Assembly (NCBI RefSeq): GCF_900496995.4
Contig: NC_044009.1
Coordinates: 53,537,005-53,601,004 of the forward strand
DNA length: 64,000 bases
Direction: 5' to 3'
Source of the DNA: Aquila chrysaetos chrysaetos
Taxonomy: Eukaryota > Chordata > Aves > Accipitriformes > Accipitridae
This document shows positions 49,669-64,000 of this stretch, one piece after another (the stretch's first letter is position 1; each line of letters opens with the position of its first letter). A program made the translations under genes and the position numbers. The notes beneath the pieces are model-generated. The model saw only the letters and a list, made by a program, of their open reading frames with translations, made no database searches and was not told the origin of the DNA.

Positions 49669-51710
49669 TCTTTGATTGTTCCTTTTTAACATAAGGATGT
49701 TTTTCAAGTTACATTCTACAAGAACAAATGCTGGATCTTATGTTTGCAAATCCTTTGGTACTCAAGTCAGCATCACACTCTGGATCATGCAGTTGCAACA
49801 ATTACCCCTCAAACAGCTTAGAAAGTACGCATCTGTTAAGCTCCCTGGTGTAGCTTATGCAGTTGAAGCACATAAGAATTAAATCTGTAAGATGACTTTG
49901 ATTATACCTCAGAAAGCATACTGGAAACAAATCTACTAGCAATCTAGTAGAAATATTCTCCACCATTCAGCTAACAGACCAGCAACAGACTTGCATGGCT
50001 TAGCAAAAGCAGGAGCGACTAAAACTTATGCAAACAGGTAAATTGCACTAGAGCCTATTTATGGGGCAATTAACATCCATAAAGAGTCCATAATGTCCTA
50101 GAGTGTGTGTGTCAGGATGAAACATGGAGTACTGATACTACTGACCGTCCCACTCAGTAAAAGTTTAACCCATTCTTCCATGTAAGAGCCCCAATTCAAG
50201 AGGTTCCATGTCAAAGATTAATCTTAAATACCGTCATTAGCTAACAGCTTACACTACAGCGAATTTTTGCAAAGCTTTGCTATTCTGGAAACATCTCTGG
50301 GCTTAATTTCCAAGGACCACCTGGATTTAGAAACATTTGAAGAACCATGATTATGAAACGTAGAATTTTGGCTATTGAAAATATTAGAATACTATATTCA
50401 AATGTCTGGAAAACGGAGCGGGGCAGAATTCACAAAACGCCAGAACGTCAGTGAATTTTGAAAAAACACCCCACTGTTGACAGCTTGCAGTATTATGGAA
50501 ATACGATTAGAAATATTAGTACTTTTCACCAGGCTGGTGCTATTACAGAAATCCGTATGAAACCTCTGAACAGGCTGTATTGGCTTCCTGCAAGGAGATC
50601 AGCGCTTTAAACGTACATTTTAACAGGTCCCGAGGCTGTGACAGACAATGGCAAACAGTGATCCAGTCCAGAGCGCAGGTACCTTTGAAGCACGAATTTT
50701 AAGTGCCAAAAGCTAGGGCAGTAGAAAGCACGTTCACCTCCCGAAGCCACCGGCACTGCGCCAGCACCCAGCCTCGGCAGGAGCCCCGCCGCTCCCGAGG
50801 GCTGCGTGGCGGCTCCCGAGCGCGTGGGCATCCCCAGATCCCCCGGCACAGCGAGGCGGGCCGTGCAGTACGTCGCTGCAACGAGAAACGAACCTTTCTG
50901 CCAGGTTTCAACTGTTTTCCGAGAATTAATTTTGTTAAAGCTTCCCCCTAAAACATCAAAAGGCACTCAAAAATGTTACCAGTGGCAGACTGGCAAGATG
51001 TTGTTTAAAAATATATACTTTTGCAGTTTAGGTAGAATTTCTCCCATTCCATCCCTACCTATCTTTTGTAAAAGTATTGCCTTTATTATTTTTCCTACTA
51101 CCTGTTAAAAAGAAAAATCGTCCCTTGACCGATATGTTCAATCAACAAATGAACAGAGTAAAATAACTCCAAATCCTAATATTATGTATAAAATCAAGAC
51201 AATAAAAATAAAAGTTAATAAAGAACTGACTAGATGCTTTTGTTCACAATATACATGCTTAGTGGAATTTTGAGCTTTTTTATTTGCTTAGGTAATGATA
51301 AATATCATATTTAAAAATGCATTTTACTGACAGCCTCTTTTCAGATTCCTGCGTAAAAATACGTAAAAAGCTGGATTAAATTTGTTCTTTTACTTGGTTT
51401 GAGGATAAAACACGTGCTTTCTCTTGCAAACAGGCTTTAACCAATACCAGCTATTTCCAATACGTTTGGGGTTTGACTAGAATAAAAAGCACAACAGCCA
51501 AAGGTATTTTCATACTGCCGTGGTGTTTTAAGCTCCTTTCTGCGATTAGGCTAGTGTCTAACTTACTTCAGAAAACCAAAGCAAATCATTGACTTGCTGT
51601 ATAAAACAGGAACTATGAGTCAAAAGCTGCCCCTTGCAGTGGCCAAATATGAAGCTAGATGTCAGTGCTCCGGTTTGGGCACTAAAATACTGAACCACGT
51701 TATCTGAGGT

Positions 51711-51787
51711 AGACCAAAAATAAAAATAATATCACATGTTAGATATGAACCATAGACCAAAAATAAAAAATATCACATGTTAGAAGA
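51711..51787. repeat. Tandem duplication with 43-bp period
   Basis: A unit beginning AGACCAAAAATAAAAA and containing ATATCACATGTTAGA occurs at 51711 and again at 51754 with a few differences. It ends about 45 bp past the ACVR1C stop codon. Confidence 0.85.
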
Positions 51788-51831
51788 TGAACAGAAGAAT
51801 TCATTCCCCTCTCCTCCTCCAGGGAGCTCTG

Positions 51832-57020
<5,189 letters not shown>

Positions 57021-60000
57021 CTTTTGGAAGACACAACAGAGAGCGGGGCGGAGGGAAAAAGACGGTAAGCGAAGGGCTGTGGTGCGACGACGTATTAAGA
57101 TTTAATGATTTCCCACAGTCGTCCTGACCGGGACTGGCAGCGGCGAGACAGACCACGTTTCTGTAAGTTACGGCGTCTTTCCCCCCCCCCCACGCCTTCT
57201 TCGCCGGTAGCGCGGGCTCAGGTGAGCACTGCGATCCCCACTGAACAACGCCATCTCGCACAGACCGCCCCACCCGCGGTTCCTCAGGGAAACGCCAGCG
57301 GAGACGTTCGGCAGCGCGCGGCTGGCGGCAGCACAGCTGGAGGCAAGGTGCCGCGCAGACCGTCGCCGCGCCTGCCCCCAGAACACCCCCAGGAAAGCTC
57401 CTCAGACCCGCCGACCCCTCCCCGCGGGGTCCCGGACGGTTGCGTCTCCTCTTATCTGTTACTAAAACCCACACAGACTTCTCACAGCGCAACGCGTCCT
57501 GGCCGCCAGCTTCTCCAGCTAGTCCCACCCCACTTCTCAGTACCATTCCAGACAGCAAACACCCAAAGAACATTTCCTTGCAGTTGTAGTTCCAAAAACG
57601 CAGCACGGACCCTGCAGAGAATGCGGTTTTAATCTGTTTGCGCTGGCAAAATGCCATTAGTCTGCAGTTAGCTGATCCCCCGCCTCCCCAGTGCAGAAGA
57701 TCAAGAGATAGGACCAGCAAGCTCACTGCGGGAGCCCACCCAAGACGTAGCCCAGCGCGCAGGGCTGCACCAACGTGCCCACCACCCCGACAGCCAGCCA
57801 CTTGCGTTCCGCACACAGCGGCACGGGCGGCAGCTCCATACACAGATAACCCGCGTTCAGCGGGAGACACCTTACCGGCTTTACAGCCGGTGGGCGCAGT
57901 GCCCTTCCCACACTTGAAAGTTGGTGTATAAAGTTCTCAGCACACTTGTCCCTGCTGAAAACAAATCCTTGGAAGAAAACATTTCCTAACACTTAACACA
58001 CACGGGAATACAAAGTTCTAGTAAATGAGGCGTTAATAGGATTTCTAAGACAGAACACTTTTGGAATTTGTGTTCCTGAAGCTGTATTTCACAAGGGTCA
58101 AGAAATGGGACTGTCCTAGATCATTTTCCATTTTAAAACTACAGGGGTAAAAAACACATCACGAAGCTATAGGAATACATTACTAAGGTATTTACTTGCA
58201 CTTGCACACAGACACAAATCCCTTAATGCCCCCAAAATTGTAAATAAGCTTAAAAAAACCCAAACGAACAAAACCAACAAAATCCAAAACAATCAATCAA
58301 CACACCACCACCCCCAAATAATAAAACAAAACAGAAACACGACACAAAAAAAACCCATCAACACTCAGAATCACAAGTATCAAACAGTGGTTCTAAAGGC
58401 TACAGAAGATTTAAGAATCGTGACCTCCACACCATGGAAAGTCACCCCTTAGCCATCCCAGAAAACAAAAAGCCCTTCTCGGCAGACGCTATGCAATGTG
58501 TACACTGTCATCTGAATTTTGAGAGTAACTGAGTCACTTCAGTGACTTGGAGCCTCAGAAGCAGCAGCCTGACAGCCCTCAGCATTGACTGTTACTTTCT
58601 TCCAGTTAATACCACAACAGAAGTACTGCTTCTTCAAAGGACCCTGTCAAGCCATGCACTCCATCCCTCAGAACTGCCAGGAGCAAAGTTAGCTGCGCAA
58701 AGTTAACTTGTTCCTTGATCAACAAAATATAAAACTTTATTGTTCCTAGGCCAGTGCAAATAGTATCAAAAGGAAAATAATCAGGAAGCTTTGAACAGCA
58801 ACGACTGAGCGAGCGGGAAGAGAGACTCAGAAGGGTTTTTGCAGACTGGCACACGAGCTCGGTGCCCTGACCCGGAGCAGCAATTCTCCCTGCTGCGAGC
58901 AGCAGTGACAAGCAGTCCTACCAGCAAACCCTTGCTCCTAGCAGCCAGTGATCTTAAGTGCCTGCAGAGCCTGTAGGGGATGCACATGTCGAACGTCAAG
59001 AGGCAGGCACGGAGCAAGCCGCGGTCCTGGTGGGACACCTTCACCCGCGCCTCCCGCTCGTGCCCGTGAGCCTTGCCGTACGTACGCCCGCACCATCTTC
59101 TGCCGGAGAGTCGTTTCACTTCGGCACACGGTCTGCTGCCGGGTCACAGCAGCAGTCCCTTCTCGCAGCGTACGCGCACTGCTGTCCTGTGTCCCCCTCC
59201 CAGTCCTTCCAGCTCCTTCCTTCTCTTCCCTCGTTCTTCGCAGCTCCCTCCATTCCAAAGCACCACTCTTTCCAGAAGCAAACTTCTTAAAAATCTCCAT
59301 TTCTCTTCCCTTTTTCTTTACTTTCAAGCCTGTTTCCTTGCAGTCTGGATGTTACAGGTGGCAAACCTGTACAGGCGAAAAAGAGTAAGGGTTACTGTTG
59401 GCTTTCTGTTTATCTTAAAACTACATACATACCTATGTATATCCATAAAACTTTCCAGGATCTCCTGAAACTGGGCAGCAGCTCTAGCAGTACTTCAAAT
59501 AGGAGAAAAGCCAAGTCTGCCAAGGGCACAATACATTACTTTGCCTGGCTTTTCTTAGCTGCTCCCGAACCAGTTGTACATCACATTAATGGGGTAACGC
59601 CTCACCCTGCATTCAGAGAGACTGCACAGGCCATGATTTCAGACTGGCAGCTAACGGAGTAACTGCATGACGACAACAAGCACAAAGGATTGAGGCATAG
59701 AGCAAGGCGAGTAGAGAAATGTGCATTTCCACAAGCACTCTTTTTGTTGCAGGACGTGCTCCTGTCTCACGATAAACCTAAAAGAAAGTACCCGGTTTTG
59801 AAGGGTTTTTAATATTAAAGCCGTATTACTATACTGGCTGTGACTACATTACTTAGTCATACATTCTGCAAATCTAGGTTCGGTTCCTATATTTGGCAAC
59901 AGAATTAAGTGAGACAACAATGCGGTTTAAGCTTCTGGGACGTGACAATTTGTAAGTCGCAGTGCACTGTTTGTACACTGTAAACCACTGAAACAGGTTT

Positions 60001-60899
60001 CATAGCAGAATTTTAAGGAGCTCATAAAAAACACTCAGCATATCTTTAAAAAAAGCAACAAAACCATTCTTACCAGAAAAAAATGTCTGCAATTTTAACA
60101 GAGAAGTGATCGGATACATTTTTACTGAAAACATATATGAGCACAATTTGTATCATCAAAGAACTGCAGAGCAGGCTGTGTGAGAGATCTGCAATAGAAC
60201 TTAATTTTTAGAGCTATTTCCCTCCCATATGGCATTTTGGGAGCCAGGCAAGCAGCGGGGCAGGCTGGAGAAAGTGGCAGGTCTAGCAGGGTCGGAGTGA
60301 GTACAGCAGGCCAGCAAGCTCATTTTGACACTCTGGGGCAAGGAGCGGGAGAAACCTTGGCTGGAGCAGGAGGACGGAGGAGGGAGCACAGAGACAAAGA
60401 CGCTCATAGCCATTCTGGGGATGCAGAGCAAGACATCAGAGCAAAGCAGAGGCAAAACTCAAAGCCTCTCTCACACCCACTCAGGAGGGTGACATCCAGC
60501 ATCAGGAATACAAACAGATGCCAGCTTTATGACTTATGCAGTGACAGTTGTTCAGAATAAAATCAAGTTCAGTGATGCTTACAGGTCTCCTCTGAGATGC
60601 TGCTAAGTTGAGAGAGCTCGAGTGCAGAAGGCAAGTTAGCAGTGAGACTGGAAGCTGAGGTGTCTGGGCCAGTTTGCACGGGGTCTCCACCGAGTTCCCG
60701 GCAGATGAAGAGCTCCTGACTGTCTAGAGAAGTTTCTTGGAAGGAGTCAGCCGGAAACCTCCTTTGTCATCCTTTAGTCTACTGGCTGTACCAAGGACGA
60801 AGTGCAGATCGAGGCTGGTGGCAACTACTCAAACCCTTTCCAGTTCTTCACAGAGCACACGCAGGAGACTTGAGAAGTACCAGCGCTGTGATTTCTGCT

Positions 60900-61085
60900 T
60901 TACAGTTCGTTGTAGGCCATCTTCATTCCTGACCCCTTGCAGCACGGTGTCCTGCAGCCAGGACCGCAGCCGTGCCCGCTTCTGGGCTTGCACACCATGT
61001 CCCCTTGGGGATCCTTGGGGCTTCCCACAGCACAAACCACACACAGGAGGAGTGACAAACAGCACAAGTGCAAAACACACGACAT
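60900..61085 (-). CDS. Small cysteine-rich open frame, function unknown and doubtful
   Basis: Sixty-one codons, ATG to stop. The first 20 or so residues are hydrophobic and signal-like (MSCVLHLCCLSLLLCVVCAV), followed by a short part with five cysteines (CKPRSGHGCGPGCRTPCC). I recognise no family. The start context is weak and the frame lies inside an intron on the gene's own strand, so chance is the likelier explanation. Confidence 0.12.
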   Translation of the reverse strand: MSCVLHLCCLSLLLCVVCAVGSPKDPQGDMVCKPRSGHGCGPGCRTPCCKGSGMKMAYNEL

Positions 61086-62411
61086 GCAAAGTACAAACAG
61101 TAATTAAAGGAAACATCACCAGATAAGTGTGGTAATGTTTACAGCAGTTGTGCAATGTTAAACTCTTCGGGAAATAAGAAAATCCCTCATGACTACCTAA
61201 AACCATCAAATCAACACCATTAATCATAACATTTTGCAATCTGATTTCGAATGTACTATTCAATGACTTACTAGTCAAGAATAGAAGCTGAAGACATGTT
61301 GCCATGTATGAAACAAAAATAGCACATCTGGCAATATTTAGTAATTTCACAATATGATATAGTTATATTCCAAGTTGTGTAAACAAAATAGTACTTTTAG
61401 GCAGCAAAAAAAAAGGCAGGATTTTTTTTTTTCCTCTTCAATGGAAAAGACATTCTCGCACACAACATTGCTGTTGACATATAATGGGCACCGCAAGACT
61501 TCTAAAAGCCCTGAACCATGCATGTTTATGTTCCTAAGCTACTCGGGGAGAAAATTATGTATTCTTTCCAATGTAGTAAGAAAATACATTGCATCTAATG
61601 GGGGGCTCTAGTCAGACATACAGAACACTTTTAAACAATTTCAACAATACACAATTTGGACTAGAGTCTAAAATTAAGTTTCTCCAGCTTCCACCGACTA
61701 CAGACCCTGTCACCCCTTCCATGACATTCAGAAATCAGCTGAGAAAGGTCTGCTTAAGGATCCAGAAGTTCAAGCAAACCCTTCAGGGATACAGGCACAA
61801 GATAAACGGACGCATTATCTGAATTGCTATTTCCCCCCCTCCCCTGACCCCAGCCCTGCCTTCTCTTTGCATGGCTATATTCTTACCAGTCCCTCCAGAG
61901 AATACAAGTCTGGGACGGCCAAGAGGGACAAAAGTATGTGAAGTATTTGCAGAACGAGACATCCACAGGGCAGCTATGACAGTCCGGAGCTCTGCCCACA
62001 GGGGTCCTGTTGGGGAGAACCTCAGAAGACCAGCCCAACCGGGGGACTATCCCAGGAACCGCACTAGCAGTGCAGCACTGACCTGCACCGACATGAAGAG
62101 GAAACAGGTCTGGTGCATCTCACGCAGCTATTTCAGTCTCTGGGCAGCTCTGCACCACTACAGCCCACGTTCTGGGTCACGAACAGCTGCACCCGAACAG
62201 CCAGAAAGAGAACGTCCGTCATTTGAAGGCTGATGTGCTCAGGCCAGCTGTTACTGGATTGAAGCACTTCTCAGACCGACCCACACAGGTCCCAGCGATC
62301 ACACCTCCTCCACAGCCCCCTTACCAGGCTCAGACCACCCTAGCAGGCTGGAAGGCACTAGATCCAGATGGAGGTTGCTCACAAGCAGCTCTGCCTCCCC
62401 ACTTTGTTTTC

Positions 62412-62413
<2 letters not shown>

Positions 62414-62451
<38 letters not shown>
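62414..62451. repeat. T38 homopolymer
   Basis: Thirty-eight consecutive T on the plus strand, the longest homopolymer in the window. Read on the minus strand it is a poly(A) tract, but no retroposed body or target-site duplication was recognised. Confidence 0.9.
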
Positions 62452-62452
<1 letters not shown>

Positions 62453-64000
62453 AGTCCTGACCTTCATCCCAGGCTGGCTGTGCCACAGCAGACAAGCTCA
62501 TTTTTTTCATTAAAAAAAACCCAAAACAGAAAACAACCAGCTAAATCACATTTCTGTTACTACTTTGCAGCAGAGCAGCAACACAAACTGTTAATGTTGG
62601 CCGCTGAACTCTAGCAGCGGCTTTCAGAAACCATCACTTAGGAGGAAACAAAGTGGCCACACAGAAGAGAAACAAATACATAAAAATATTTCCCCTCCTC
62701 TTAGTTCCCCATCCTCCCTGTTTTTACCCATCACTAACATTTTAGGAGAGTTAGAAGAATTGTGTTTTGTCTCTTCACTCGTCATCCACACCTTCCTTCT
62801 AACTCTACTCTTGGACCAAGTATGTGCTGGGAAAACAATGTGAGACCTTTTCATCTTGTTCATTAACAGATGAGCCAAAAATAAAGGAAAGGGAAAGCCA
62901 GAGCTTTGCACTGAACCGCGGCCCAGCCTGCACATCTCTCTGCCCTTCAGGACCTGAGGAAGCTCTCAAGGTCCATAAACAACTGAAGAGATTTCCCTTA
63001 CAATTTCATTCAAACACTGCGTTTTATTCAGAAAGTTATTGGTTGAAGGCCGATTTGTCTCATTTTCTGCATTAATATATAACTTATAAAACTTTTGGTA
63101 CAATAGTGTCTGACTTCTTTAATACTAACATATCCATGTATACTATTCTCCTAGCAGGCCTTTAATGTCTTTAGGCATCTTCAAACAGGTAAATGAAGAG
63201 TAATTATTTGCTCATGCAAAACCTACAGACGATATTAAAAAAAAACCCAACAAAATACAAGAATCTTGCCCAACAATTAGTCTAATTGGTACCATTCGTC
63301 TCTCTTGGCAATATGAACACGTTCAAGGGATTTTTCTCTTAGGACCTTTATTGTATTTGCCTTTCTTGCATCCCAGTGTGTGCCACTGTAGGTGATATGA
63401 GGGCCATTTCTGCCTTTGTACAGTTTGGGCAACAGGAATAAAGAAGAGAGCTGGCAAATTACTTATTATACAGTTTGTTAATCCCACTATTAGCTTAATC
63501 TTGTTGCATAAAACCTTTCTCCTCTGACTCATTTTCCATTATGCAAATACAGAACAGAAATCATATGCTTTTTATGTCAAGTTCTAGAGATGCTGCTGTG
63601 CCAGCAGAGCAAAGAGCCCAAAACAGAGCAGAGAGGAGACCGTTCTTGCTGTGCGCTGCCTTTTGCTGGAATGACAGAGGTACTTTTGAACGAAAAACCC
63701 TAAAACCAGACAATTCTTTGCTGTGCTGAAGTTTCCCACCAACTCATGGATGTGCAGCTGTACACACTGAACACATCCCCACGTTTTTTCCCAGAGAGGC
63801 TGACATTTTCTTTAGCCAGCCTCTGAAAGCAGTCTGGTCAGAAAGCCCAGAGTCCTGTGACAAATTTACAAACCCACCTGCACCCATCCAGCCTCAATCT
63901 TCAGCATCTGTAAAGATGAAGACTTAATATCCAGCACCACTAGGTGTTTTGAGATCAAGAGGTTAGAACGAGTAGCAGCATGAACTTTTCTCCACACACC

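Larger units (their letters stand above)
45826..51831 (-). other. ACVR1C: Probable 3' untranslated region of ACVR1C
   Basis: Six kb of mostly AT-rich sequence directly after the ACVR1C stop, ending at a well-formed poly(A) site. Human ACVR1C also has a 3' untranslated region of several kb, as I remember it. Inside lie a tandem duplication (51711-51787), A23 at 49646-49668 and one CpG-rich patch near 50740-50880. Earlier poly(A) sites could give shorter forms. Confidence 0.5.
57021..64000 (-). other. ACVR1C intron 2 (visible part)
   Basis: Seven kb upstream of the transmembrane exon. I looked on the minus strand for the cysteine-rich activin-receptor ectodomain exon and found none. The first 850 bp are CpG-rich and open in the exon 3 frame. 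The 58780-59180 stretch is also CpG-rich. The rest is AT-rich. Confidence 0.55.

Noticed and set aside
62223-62453. Open frame ending in poly-Phe
   Set aside because: The Phe run is a translation of the T38 homopolymer, and no coding signal was found.

Overview
The window looks like nuclear DNA from a bird, or a similarly compact sauropsid genome. Genes are split into short exons with GT-AG introns. CpG-rich blocks alternate with AT-rich stretches, and I recognise no Alu-, B1- or L1-like mammalian repeats. Gene order and orientation match the vertebrate GALNT5-ERMN-CYTIP-ACVR1C block (human chromosome 2q24.1), packed into about 60 kb. I cannot name the species. Nothing here is prokaryotic or phage-like, and most open frames outside the exons below are GC-rich chance frames.

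Layout. (1) 1-3835, plus strand: the last three coding exons of a GALNT5-like polypeptide N-acetylgalactosaminyltransferase, covering most of its C-terminal ricin-type lectin domain. (2) 3836-10370: 3' ends of two convergent genes and the DNA between them, including a CpG-rich block near 9.2-9.7 kb. (3) 10371-13773, minus strand: ERMN (ermin/juxtanodin), three coding exons joining in frame to 256 residues. (4) 13774-22370: intergenic, with a CpG-rich block at 15.5-15.85 kb that carries a consensus splice donor facing ERMN. (5) 22762-34775, minus strand: CYTIP (cytohesin-interacting protein), eight coding exons giving a complete 355-residue protein. (6) 34776-45825: intergenic, no gene recognised. 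(7) 45826-57020, minus strand: ACVR1C (ALK7) coding exons 3-9, encoding transmembrane segment, GS box and kinase, plus a probable 6-kb AT-rich 3' untranslated region. The exons for the signal peptide and ligand-binding domain were not found and probably lie beyond base 64000. (8) 57021-64000: the visible part of ACVR1C intron 2.

The four genes are not a pathway. GALNT5 starts mucin-type O-glycosylation in the Golgi. Ermin is an actin-binding protein of myelinating glia. CYTIP is a leukocyte scaffold binding cytohesins. ALK7 is a type I receptor for Nodal/activin-class ligands signalling to SMAD2/3. Their neighbourhood reflects conserved synteny.

The observations most worth checking are a GC-AG intron in ACVR1C; CYTIP introns 4 and 5, both multiples of three and stop-free, so exons 4-6 form one continuous frame; an open frame running from a CpG-rich part of ACVR1C intron 2 in frame into the transmembrane exon; a consensus donor in a CpG-rich block upstream of ERMN; and a tandem duplication just after the ACVR1C stop codon. 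Exon borders were placed by eye from splice consensus, reading frame and remembered family sequence; no alignment was run.
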